DNA of 64,000 nt from Coriobacteriia bacterium (GTDB taxonomy: Bacteria > Actinomycetota > Coriobacteriia > Coriobacteriales > Atopobiaceae), in NCBI GenBank assembly GCA_030530145.1, contig JAUMVN010000001.1:1-64000 (forward strand), written 5' to 3'. Below are positions 15,456 to 23,094 of this stretch, one piece after another (the stretch's first letter is position 1; each line of letters opens with the position of its first letter). A program made the position numbers and the translations under genes. The notes beneath the pieces are model-generated. The model searched no databases. It was not told where the DNA came from and saw only the letters and a program-made list of their open reading frames with translations.

Positions 15456-15640
15456 CCCTTAAACGACGGTTGCAGCAATCCCGACCAAATTCCCGCCCCT
15501 TAAATGACGGTTGCAGCAATAGCGCCTAGCTGCAAACGTCATTTAAGGGGCGTTTGCCCCTCTCTATTGCTGCAACCGTCATTTAGAGGGCAAATAGCAC
15601 CGCCCCATTGCTGCAACCGCACTTTCCGGGGCGCACCAAA
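15456..15640. repeat. Intergenic fold-back repeat module 2
   Basis: Five copies of a 24-26 base unit fill the gap after ispH: two in one orientation (about 15459-15480, 15497-15520) and three inverted (about 15529-15552, 15565-15590, 15607-15632). The inverted unit reads TTGCTGCAACCGTCATTTA and then GGGGCG. Copies differ by a few bases, mostly near the GGGG end, so several alternative hairpins can form. There is no coding potential. Bases 15641-15750 hold no clear feature. Confidence 0.8.
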
Positions 15641-15750
15641 CAACAGACTCGATACCCCCCCGCACGAGCCCGTGGCCTCGCCGCGCGTCGGCCGACTCCG
15701 TGCGATTGAAAGTCACCTTGCCTACTTGTTCGTAAGGTTCACTATCTGAT

Positions 15751-15860
15751 GGACCCTCGCCCCTTATCCCCACGCGCAGTTCCGCATGAGCCGAAGGACA
15801 CTTAATGTGTCCTTCGTGCGAATAGGACTGTTTGAGCATGGGGATAAGGGGCGAGGGTCC
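15751..15860. ncRNA. 110-base fold-back element upstream of der
   Basis: A perfect 21-base outer stem (15751-15771 with 15840-15860, beginning GGACCCTCGCCCCTTATCCC) encloses a bubble with weaker pairing (CGCAT with GTGCG, GTTC with GGAC) and a perfect 9-base inner stem GAAGGACAC/GTGTCCTTC around the loop TTAAT. It lies 57 bases before the der start. It could be a structured 5' leader, a small RNA with 6S-like outline, or a miniature mobile element. No poly-T follows, so a simple terminator is unlikely. The structure is directly visible; the function is not. Confidence 0.6.
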
Positions 15861-15917
15861 AAGCGGCGGAATGAGCATGGTATTCTGATTCAGTCTGTAC
15901 CGATACAAGGAGAACCA

Positions 15918-17252
15918 ATGCCTAAGCCCATCGTAGCCGTGGTCGGCCGCCCGAACGTCGGCAAGTCCACGCTCGTCAACCGCATCGCCCTCTCGCGCGA
16001 CGCCATCGTCCACGAGTCCCGCGGCGTCACCCGCGACCGCTCTTACCACGAGGCCGACTGGAACGGCCGCGACTTCGTCATCATCGACACCGGCGGCATC
16101 GAGTCCATCAAGTCCAAGGACGTCTTCGCCCCCGGCATCCGCGAGCAGGCCATCCTCGCCACCCAGGAAGCCGACGTCCTGGTCTTCGTGGTCGACGGCG
16201 CCACCGGCATCACCGACGAGGACGAGGAGGTCGCGCGCATCGTCCGCAAGACCGACAAGCCCGTCTTCCTCTGCGTGAACAAGAAGGACAACCCCAGGAC
16301 CGAGCAGGACAACCTCTGGGACTTCTACGCGCTCGGCTGCGGCGAGCCCATGCCCATCTCGGCCACTCACGGCCACGGCACCGGCGACCTGCTCGACCTC
16401 GTGGTCGAGGCCTTCCCCGAGCCCGAGGAGGCCGAGGAAGACGACGACGTGCTCTCCATCGCCATCGTCGGCCGCCCGAACGTGGGCAAGTCCTCCCTGG
16501 CAAACCGCCTGGCCAACAAGAAGCGCTCCATCGTCTCCGACGTCGCGGGCACCACGCGCGACGCCATCGACTCGATGATCGAGTGGAAGGGCCAGGCCAT
16601 TAAGCTCGTCGACACGGCCGGTATGCGCAAGAAGAGCCAGGTCCACGAGGACGTCGAGTACTACAGCCTCGTCCGCGGCCTGCAGGCCATCGACCGCGCC
16701 GACGTCGCCATGCTCGTCGTCGACGCCGCCGTCGGCGTCACCGAGCAGGACCAGAAGGTGGCCGGCATGGCCATCGACCGCGGCTGCGCCGTCGTCCTGC
16801 TCATCAACAAGTGGGACCTCGTGGACTCCGAGCAGAAGCGCGACGAGATCGTCGCCTCCATCAACAAGCGCCTCTCGTTCGCGCCCTGGATTCCCTTCGT
16901 CAACATCTCCGCCCTCACCGGACGCGCGACGGACAAGGTCCTCGAGCTCGCCGTGAAGGCGGCCGAGGCGCGCAAGCAGCAGATCCGCACGACCGAGCTC
17001 AACCGCCTGCTCGCGGAGATCGCCGAGTCCGGCCACACCGTCTCGGACAAGGGCCGCAGGCTCAAGATGAAGTACGCGACGCAGACCGGCACCAAACCGC
17101 CCGTCATCTCCGTCTTCTGCAACGCGCCCGACCTCGCCGACGACAACTTCCAGCGCTTCTTCGAGAACCGCCTGCGCGCCCGCTTCGACCTCACCGGCAC
17201 GCCGGTGCGCCTCAAGTTCCGCAACAAGTCGACCGCGGGGGGCGAGCGCTGA
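15918..17252 (+). CDS. der: Ribosome-associated double GTPase Der (EngA)
   Basis: The 444-residue protein has two tandem G domains and a C-terminal KH-like domain. Both G1 motifs read GRPNVGKS(T/S), the G3 motifs are DTGG and DTAGMRKK, and the G4 motifs NKKD and NKWD. Der is needed for 50S subunit assembly. ATG 15918 has AAGGAGA at ideal spacing. An upstream frame extension through the fold-back element is not coding. The stop overlaps the plsY start by one base. Confidence 0.95.
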   Translation: MPKPIVAVVGRPNVGKSTLVNRIALSRDAIVHESRGVTRDRSYHEADWNGRDFVIIDTGGIESIKSKDVFAPGIREQAILATQEADVLVFVVDGATGITDEDEEVARIVRKTDKPVFLCVNKKDNPRTEQDNLWDFYALGCGEPMPISATHGHGTGDLLDLVVEAFPEPEEAEEDDDVLSIAIVGRPNVGKSSLANRLANKKRSIVSDVAGTTRDAIDSMIEWKGQAIKLVDTAGMRKKSQVHEDVEYYSLVRGLQAIDRADVAMLVVDAAVGVTEQDQKVAGMAIDRGCAVVLLINKWDLVDSEQKRDEIVASINKRLSFAPWIPFVNISALTGRATDKVLELAVKAAEARKQQIRTTELNRLLAEIAESGHTVSDKGRRLKMKYATQTGTKPPVISVFCNAPDLADDNFQRFFENRLRARFDLTGTPVRLKFRNKSTAGGER

Positions 17253-18184
17253 TGACGCTCGTAGCCTGGACGGCCGTCTTCGTCGTCTTCTCCTACGCGG
17301 TCTGCGGCGTCCCCTTCGGCCTCGTCATCGCGCAGCGCCTCGGCCACGTCGACGTGCGCCGCACGGGGAGCGGCAACATCGGCGCCACCAACGTCGCGCG
17401 CTCCGCCGGCAAGGCGGCGGGCGTCCTCACGCTCGCCTGCGACGCGGCCAAGGGCCTCGCGTGCATGCTCCTCTCGCGCTGGCTGATCTCGCTCATCGTC
17501 TACGGCGTCTCGGGCTTCGCCCCGCAGCTCGGCTACGCCGGCGAGGGCGCGATTTCCATGTCGCTCGTCTTCGCGGCGTGCATCCTCGGCCACGTGTTCA
17601 GCCCCTATCTGCACTTCCACGGCGGAAAGGGCATCGCCGTCGGCGTGGGCGCGACCTTCGGCCTCTGGTGGCCCGTCGCGCTCGGGCTCATCGCAGTCTT
17701 CGCCGTCGTCGCCGTGGCCACGCGCTACGTGAGCGCCGCCTCCGTCACCGCGGCGGTCTCGCTGCCGCTGCAGTGCCTGGCCTGGGGTTTCGCGCAAGAG
17801 GCCCTCTGGCCCGTCGCCGTCGTGGCGGCCGTGGTCGTCATCGCCCACCGCGGCAACATCGCCCGCCTCGTAAAGAAGGAAGAGCCCAAGTTCGCCTTCA
17901 AGTCCGCCGAGACGCCGACGCAAGAAGGCACCGAGGAAGTCGCCGCGGCCGAGGACGCCGAGGGGCAGCACTTCTCCGCAGCCCCCGGGACGGACGGCGA
18001 GACGAGCGCGGCCGACGCCGGCGCAGGCGACGCCGATGAACCCGGCGAGGCGGGCGCCCCTGCCGAGAAGGCGCCGGCGCATTTCTCCGCGGAGCCCGGC
18101 CCGGACGGGGACGAGACAGCGGAGGCCAACTCCGACGACGCCTCCGACCAGGCGCTTATTGACACGGACGAGGCGGACCAGTGA
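17252..18184 (+). CDS. plsY: Acyl-phosphate glycerol-3-phosphate acyltransferase with long acidic tail
   Basis: The 310-residue protein has the normal PlsY membrane domain in residues 1-205: GVPFGLVIAQ, RRTGSGNIGATNVAR, and HFHGGKGIAVGVGA are the three conserved cytoplasmic loops. It adds the first acyl chain to glycerol-3-phosphate made by GpsA. About 100 extra residues follow; they are acidic and low complexity and contain two copies of an HFSAxPGxDGxET motif. Usual PlsY proteins end near 200 residues, so the tail is a lineage-specific addition of unknown role. The stop overlaps the gpsA GTG by four bases. Confidence 0.9.
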   Translation: MTLVAWTAVFVVFSYAVCGVPFGLVIAQRLGHVDVRRTGSGNIGATNVARSAGKAAGVLTLACDAAKGLACMLLSRWLISLIVYGVSGFAPQLGYAGEGAISMSLVFAACILGHVFSPYLHFHGGKGIAVGVGATFGLWWPVALGLIAVFAVVAVATRYVSAASVTAAVSLPLQCLAWGFAQEALWPVAVVAAVVVIAHRGNIARLVKKEEPKFAFKSAETPTQEGTEEVAAAEDAEGQHFSAAPGTDGETSAADAGAGDADEPGEAGAPAEKAPAHFSAEPGPDGDETAEANSDDASDQALIDTDEADQ

Positions 18185-19224
18185 GCGTAGACGGCGCCCA
18201 GGCGCGCAAGGTCGCCGTCATCGGCTCGGGTTCCTGGGGCACCGCCTTCTGCGGGCTCGCGGCGCCGCACGCGGACGAGGTGGCGCTCTGGTGCCGCGAT
18301 GCCGCGGTGGCCGACGCGATCCGCGCCACAGGGAGAAACCCCCGCCACCTGAGCGGCTACGACCTGCCCGGCAACGTCGTCGCCACCGCGGACGCGCGCG
18401 AGGCGCTCGACGGCGCCGAGCTCGTGGTCCTCGCGCTGCCCTCGGCCCACCTGCGCGCGACCTGCGAGCGCATCCGCGACCACGTGCCGGCCGACGCGCT
18501 CGTGGCGGTCCTCACCAAGGGCATGGAGCCCGGCACCCACCGGCTCATGCTCGACGTGGCCGCGGACGTGCTCGGCAGCCCCAATCGCATGGCCGTGCTC
18601 TCGGGGCCGAACCACGCCGAGGAGATCTGCCGCGGGCAGGTCTCTGCGGCCGTGGTCGCGTCGAACGAACCGCAGGTCGCGGCACGTGTGCAGGAGCTCG
18701 TCGCCTCCGAGCACTTCCGGGCCTACGTGTCCAGTGACGTCGTCGGCGTCGAGGTCTGCGGCGCGGTCAAGAACGTCGTCGCCATAGCCTGCGGCGTGGC
18801 GGCCGGGCTCGACGCCGGGGACAACACCCTCGCCGTCCTCATGACGCGCGGCATCGCCGAGATCGGTCGCCTCTCCACGGCGCTCGGCGGCGATCCCCTC
18901 ACGCCGATGGGGCTCGCCGGCATGGGCGACCTCGTGGCCACCTGCACGTCTCGCCACTCGCGCAACCGCACCTTCGGCGAGGCGCTCGTCGCCGGCGAGT
19001 CGCTCGAGGCGTACGAGGCGCGCACCGGCATGGTCGTCGAGGGCGCCCGGGCCGCCATGAGCGTCAACGAGCTCGCCCTCGAGCGCGGCATCGAGGCGCC
19101 CATAACGGCCGCCGTGCATGGTGTTCTCGTTGACGGGCTGGACACGGCGTCGGCCCGTGCCGCCCTTCTTGGTAGACTACCGCGCGAGGAGTTCTACGGA
19201 ATGCCCGCGTCGAGAAAGGAATAG
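18181..19224 (+). CDS. gpsA: Glycerol-3-phosphate dehydrogenase [NAD(P)+]
   Basis: The 347-residue enzyme reduces dihydroxyacetone phosphate to sn-glycerol-3-phosphate for lipid synthesis. The Rossmann motif GSGSWGTAF is at the N-terminus, and the catalytic lysine region CGAVKNVVAIACGVAAGL and the conserved GLAGMGDLVATCTS are present. GTG 18181 overlaps the plsY stop, coupling production of the substrate to the first acyltransferase. Confidence 0.95.
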   Translation: MSVDGAQARKVAVIGSGSWGTAFCGLAAPHADEVALWCRDAAVADAIRATGRNPRHLSGYDLPGNVVATADAREALDGAELVVLALPSAHLRATCERIRDHVPADALVAVLTKGMEPGTHRLMLDVAADVLGSPNRMAVLSGPNHAEEICRGQVSAAVVASNEPQVAARVQELVASEHFRAYVSSDVVGVEVCGAVKNVVAIACGVAAGLDAGDNTLAVLMTRGIAEIGRLSTALGGDPLTPMGLAGMGDLVATCTSRHSRNRTFGEALVAGESLEAYEARTGMVVEGARAAMSVNELALERGIEAPITAAVHGVLVDGLDTASARAALLGRLPREEFYGMPASRKE

Positions 19225-19226
19225 GG

Positions 19227-19904
19227 ATGCAGAGCAGGATCCAAATCGCCCCGTCGGTGCTGTCGGCGGACTTCGCCAAGCTGGGGGAGGACCTCGCGGA
19301 CATCGCGTCCGCCGACTGCGTCCACTACGACGTGATGGACGGTCACTTCGTCCCCAACATCTCCTTCGGGCTCGACATCCTCAAGGCGACCAAGCGCGCG
19401 ACCGACCTGCCCGTGGACGTCCACCTCATGATCACGAACCCCGACGAGATGATTCCCGCCTTCATCGACGCGGGCGCCGACAACGTGACCTTCCACATGG
19501 AGGCGACGGCCCACGCGAACCGCCTGGTCCAGCTCATCCACGCCGCCGGCCGCAAGGCGTCGGTGGCCATCAACCCCGCCACCCCCGTGAGCGCCCTCGA
19601 GGAGGTCGTGGAGGACGTCGACATGGTCCTCGTCATGACCGTCAACCCCGGTTTCGGCGGGCAGAGCTTCATCGAGTCCTCCCCGGCGAAGATCCGCCGC
19701 CTGCGCGCCCTCTGCGAGTCCCGCGGCGTGCATCCCCTGATCGAGGTCGACGGCGGCATCAAGGCCTCGACCGCCCCGCTCGTCGCCGAGGCGGGCGCCG
19801 ACGTCCTGGTGGCCGGCAGCGCCGTGTTCGGCCGCGACGACCGCGCCCAGGCCATCGCGGAGATCCGCGAGGCCGCCGAGGCCGCGACCCTGAAGAAGGC
19901 TTAG
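19227..19904 (+). CDS. rpe: Ribulose-phosphate 3-epimerase
   Basis: The 225-residue TIM barrel interconverts ribulose-5-phosphate and xylulose-5-phosphate. Metal and catalytic residues are in HYDVMDGHFVPNISFG, VDVHLMITNP, MTVNPGFGGQSFI and IEVDGGIK. It starts two bases after the gpsA stop, with AAAGGAATAGGG in front. Confidence 0.95.
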   Translation: MQSRIQIAPSVLSADFAKLGEDLADIASADCVHYDVMDGHFVPNISFGLDILKATKRATDLPVDVHLMITNPDEMIPAFIDAGADNVTFHMEATAHANRLVQLIHAAGRKASVAINPATPVSALEEVVEDVDMVLVMTVNPGFGGQSFIESSPAKIRRLRALCESRGVHPLIEVDGGIKASTAPLVAEAGADVLVAGSAVFGRDDRAQAIAEIREAAEAATLKKA

Positions 19905-19910
19905 CACCCG

Positions 19911-21092
19911 ATGCAGAACAAGAAAACCGTATATCTCGACTACGCGGCCTCGGCCCCGGCCCGGGAGTCTTCCCTCGCCGCGGAGGCCGCCTACGCCGCC
20001 TCCCCCTACGCGGGCGCCAACCCCAACTCGCTCCACACGCAGGGGCGCCTCGCCGCCCGCGCCCTCGACCAGGCGAGAAGCGACCTCGCCCGGTGCCTCG
20101 GCGGCAAGTTCCGCCCCTCTGAGGTCGCCTTCACGTCGGGCGGCACCGAGAGCAACAACCTCGCGCTCTTCGGCCTCGCGGCAGGGGCCCGCGAGCGCGA
20201 CCGAAGGCGCACGAAGGTCGTCATGTCCGCGATCGAGCACGACTCGGTGCTCGACGTGGCGGCGCCCCTGAGGGCCGAGGGCTTCGAGGTGGAGCTCGTG
20301 CGCCCCGGCCGCGACGGCAAGGTGGCGCCCGAGGCCCTCGCCGAGGCCGTCGACGGCGGCTGCGCCCTCGTGTCCGTCATGTACGCGAACAACGAGACGG
20401 GCGTCGTGCAGCCCGTGGCCGAGCTCGCGGCCGCGGCGCACGCGGCGGGCGCCCTCTTCCACACCGACGCCGTCCAGGCTTTCGGGCGCGTCCCGCTCGA
20501 CCTCGCGGCCGTCGACGCCGTCTCGGCCGCCGCGCACAAGATCGGCGGCCCGGTGGGCGTCGGGCTCCTCGCCGTGCGCGGCCGCGCCGCGCTCCGCCCG
20601 AGGCAGTTCGGCGGCGGCCAGGAGCTCGGGCGCAGGCCCGGGACCCAGGACGTGCGCGGGGCCCTCGCCTTCGCCGCCGCGGCCAAGGAGTGCTGCGACG
20701 GCCTCGAGGGCCGCAGGGAGGCGTGCGCGGCGAAGGCGCGGCGCCTCTACGCGAGGCTCTGCGCCGACGGCGGCCCCATCCTCGCCACGGCCGGCACCGA
20801 GGTGGGGGAGGACCGGCTCCCCGGCATGGTGAGCCTGCTCGTCCCCGACCTCGACTCCGAGACCATGATCCTCGCGCTCGACGACGCGGGGTTCGAGGTC
20901 TCGGCCGGCTCCGCCTGCTCCTCCGGCTCGCTCGACCCCTCGCACGTGCTCTCCGCGATGGGCATCGCCCGCAGGGAGGCGCTGGGGTCGCTGCGCGTCT
21001 CGTTCGACGAGCGCGCGGACGACGAGGACCTCGAGCGATTCGCAGACGCCCTTCTCGGCATCGTCGCCGCCCGCACCGGCGCCCGCCGCTAG
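19911..21092 (+). CDS. Cysteine desulfurase (NifS/IscS family)
   Basis: The 393-residue PLP enzyme releases sulfur from cysteine as an enzyme persulfide. The PLP lysine is K210 in AAAHKIGGP, the substrate residues lie in TSGGTESNN, and the catalytic cysteine is C336 in SAGSACSSGS, the extended-loop type I arrangement. No IscU, SufU or ThiI gene is adjacent, so the sulfur may feed Fe-S clusters or tRNA thiolation (such as MnmA); which one cannot be told. It follows rpe by six bases. Confidence 0.88.
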   Translation: MQNKKTVYLDYAASAPARESSLAAEAAYAASPYAGANPNSLHTQGRLAARALDQARSDLARCLGGKFRPSEVAFTSGGTESNNLALFGLAAGARERDRRRTKVVMSAIEHDSVLDVAAPLRAEGFEVELVRPGRDGKVAPEALAEAVDGGCALVSVMYANNETGVVQPVAELAAAAHAAGALFHTDAVQAFGRVPLDLAAVDAVSAAAHKIGGPVGVGLLAVRGRAALRPRQFGGGQELGRRPGTQDVRGALAFAAAAKECCDGLEGRREACAAKARRLYARLCADGGPILATAGTEVGEDRLPGMVSLLVPDLDSETMILALDDAGFEVSAGSACSSGSLDPSHVLSAMGIARREALGSLRVSFDERADDEDLERFADALLGIVAARTGARR

Positions 21093-21138
21093 CCGCAAAC
21101 ACCTTCAAGCCCGCACTCACACGGAAAGAGGAACCACC

Positions 21139-21867
21139 ATGACCGAAGCCTCCGCGCTCCTGCGCCTGCAGCAGATCGACATCGAGCTTCTCCGCAACGC
21201 ATCGGCCCTGCAGAAGCTTCCCCAGCAGGCCCGCCTCAAGACCATCGACCTCGCGAAGAGGAAGGTGACGGTCGAGCACAAGAAGATCACCGGCCAGCGC
21301 AAGGACGTCGAGATCGACATCGTCGACCTCAAGGCCGACATCTCGCACTACGCCCAGGTCCGCGAGCGCGTCCTGGCCGACGCCGACTCCCGCTCCCTCA
21401 CGCACCGCGAGGCCCGCGACGTCGAGGACCAGCTCACGCACCTGGCCAAGGTCACCGAGAAGTGCGAGCACCAGATGGGCACCCTCGACGAGAGGCTCGA
21501 GCGCCTCCAGCTCGCCGAGAACAACGCCAAGCTCACCGCCGAGCGCCTCGACGCCGAGCGCGCCGCCACCGAGAAGTCCTTCGAGGACGACTCCAAGGAG
21601 ATCCGCGCGCGCATCCTCGAGCTCAACGCCGAGCGCGAGGCCTGCGCGGCCGAGGTCTCCGAGGACGTGATGGCGCGCTACGAGTCCGCCCGCAAGCGCT
21701 TCGGCGGCCTCGCCGTCGAGTCCCTGGCCGGCAACGTCCCCACGACCTGCCGCGTCAAGCTGCAGCCGAGCCTCTACCACGACCTCTCCCACGGCTCCGA
21801 GATCACCGAGTGCCCCTACTGCCACCGCATCCTCGTCACGGCGGGCGCCGAGGGGTCCGAGGCGTAG
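21139..21867 (+). CDS. Coiled-coil zinc-ribbon protein (DUF164/CdsZ-like)
   Basis: The 242-residue protein is mostly a long antiparallel coiled coil (residues 1-190) followed by a short C-terminal zinc-ribbon-like segment. The second knuckle ECPYCHRIL is intact. The first, normally CxxC, has only one cysteine (TTCRVKL). Relatives are described as nucleic-acid-associated C4-type zinc-ribbon proteins of uncertain function and are often next to coaBC-like genes or a Nif3 gene. ATG 21139 has AGAGGAACC upstream, and the stop directly precedes coaBC. Confidence 0.75.
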   Translation: MTEASALLRLQQIDIELLRNASALQKLPQQARLKTIDLAKRKVTVEHKKITGQRKDVEIDIVDLKADISHYAQVRERVLADADSRSLTHREARDVEDQLTHLAKVTEKCEHQMGTLDERLERLQLAENNAKLTAERLDAERAATEKSFEDDSKEIRARILELNAEREACAAEVSEDVMARYESARKRFGGLAVESLAGNVPTTCRVKLQPSLYHDLSHGSEITECPYCHRILVTAGAEGSEA

Positions 21868-23091
21868 ATGGCGGCCAACGAACCCCAGGCCAGGGGCAAG
21901 AAGGTCCTTCTCGCCGTCTGCGGCGGGATAGCGGCCTACAAGGCCTGCGAGGTGCTCCGGGCGCTCCAGAAGGCCGGCTGCGAGGTGCGCGCCTGCATGA
22001 CCGCGTCGGCCGAGCGCTTCGTGGGCGCCCCCACCTTCGAGGCGCTCACGCGCAGCGCCGTCTGCGACGACCTCTTCGGCAACCCCGAGACCGCCATCCC
22101 GCACATCGACTACGCCGAGTGGGCCGACCTCGCCCTCGTCGTTCCCGCGACCGCCAACGTCATGGCGAAGATGGCGGCCGGCATCGCGGACGACTCCCTC
22201 ACGGCGACCTTGCTGGCCTGCTCCTGCCCGGTGCTCGTCGCCCCCGGCATGAACGTCCACATGTGGAGAAACCCCGCCACGCAGGCCAACGTGCGCACCC
22301 TCCAGGCCCGCGGCGCGCGCTTCGTGCTACCGGTCGAGGGGCGCCTCGCCTGCGGCGACGTCGGGGAGGGCAAGCTCGCAGACGTCGAGGAAATCGCTGC
22401 CGCCGCGCTCGCCCTTCTCGCCGAGAAGGCCCCCGAGCAGGACCTCGTCGCGACGCGCCTGCTGGTCACGGCGGGCCCCACTCACGAGGCCATCGACCCG
22501 GTGCGCTACATCGCGAACTCCTCGACGGGAAAGATGGGCTACGCCATCGCGGCCGCGGCCGCCCGCCGCGGCGCCGAGGTGACCCTCGTCTCGGGGCCGA
22601 CTTCCCTGCCGTGCCCGGAGGGCGTCCGCCGCGTCGACGTCGTCTCGGCGGCGCAGATGCACGACGCCGCGCTCGCGGCCTTCTCGGCGTCCGACGCCGC
22701 CGTCTGCACCGCAGCCGTGGCCGACTACACGCCCGCCCGGCCGGCCGACCACAAGCTCAAGAAGGCCCACGAGCACCTCGACCGCATCGAGCTCGTGGAG
22801 ACGGCCGACATCCTGGCCGACCTCTGCGCCCGCAAGGATGGCCGCGTCGTCGTGGGCTTCGCCGCCGAGACGAACGACCTCATCCCCAACGCGCAGGCGA
22901 AGCTCCGCAAGAAGGGCGCCGACGCCATCATCGCCAACGACGTGAGCCGCGCGGACTCCACCTTCGGGTCCGACACGAACCGCGTCGCCGTGGTGCGCGC
23001 AGACGGCGTCGACCAGCGCGAGACGCTTCCTCTGGCAGACGTGGCGGACATCGTCCTCGACGTGGTGCGCGACCGCCTGAGGAGGCGCTAG
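21868..23091 (+). CDS. coaBC: Bifunctional phosphopantothenoylcysteine decarboxylase/synthetase
   Basis: The 407-residue protein fuses CoaC (residues 1-190) and CoaB (195-407) of coenzyme A synthesis. CoaC shows the catalytic His in PHIDYAEWADL, the substrate motif APGMNVHMW, and the clamp Cys in GRLACGDVGEGKL. CoaB shows TAGPTHEAIDPVRYIANSST and the lysine-containing KLKK loop. It starts immediately after the zinc-ribbon gene and is followed three bases later by an ABC-F gene. Confidence 0.93.
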   Translation: MAANEPQARGKKVLLAVCGGIAAYKACEVLRALQKAGCEVRACMTASAERFVGAPTFEALTRSAVCDDLFGNPETAIPHIDYAEWADLALVVPATANVMAKMAAGIADDSLTATLLACSCPVLVAPGMNVHMWRNPATQANVRTLQARGARFVLPVEGRLACGDVGEGKLADVEEIAAAALALLAEKAPEQDLVATRLLVTAGPTHEAIDPVRYIANSSTGKMGYAIAAAAARRGAEVTLVSGPTSLPCPEGVRRVDVVSAAQMHDAALAAFSASDAAVCTAAVADYTPARPADHKLKKAHEHLDRIELVETADILADLCARKDGRVVVGFAAETNDLIPNAQAKLRKKGADAIIANDVSRADSTFGSDTNRVAVVRADGVDQRETLPLADVADIVLDVVRDRLRRR

Positions 23092-23094
23092 CGG

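Noticed and set aside
15456-15640. CRISPR array
   Set aside because: Copies alternate in orientation, the gaps are unequal and no cas gene is near, so it is a fold-back cluster and not a CRISPR.
15751-15860. Intrinsic terminator for the ispH operon
   Set aside because: The stem is far longer than usual, has an internal bubble, and no T tract follows either arm.
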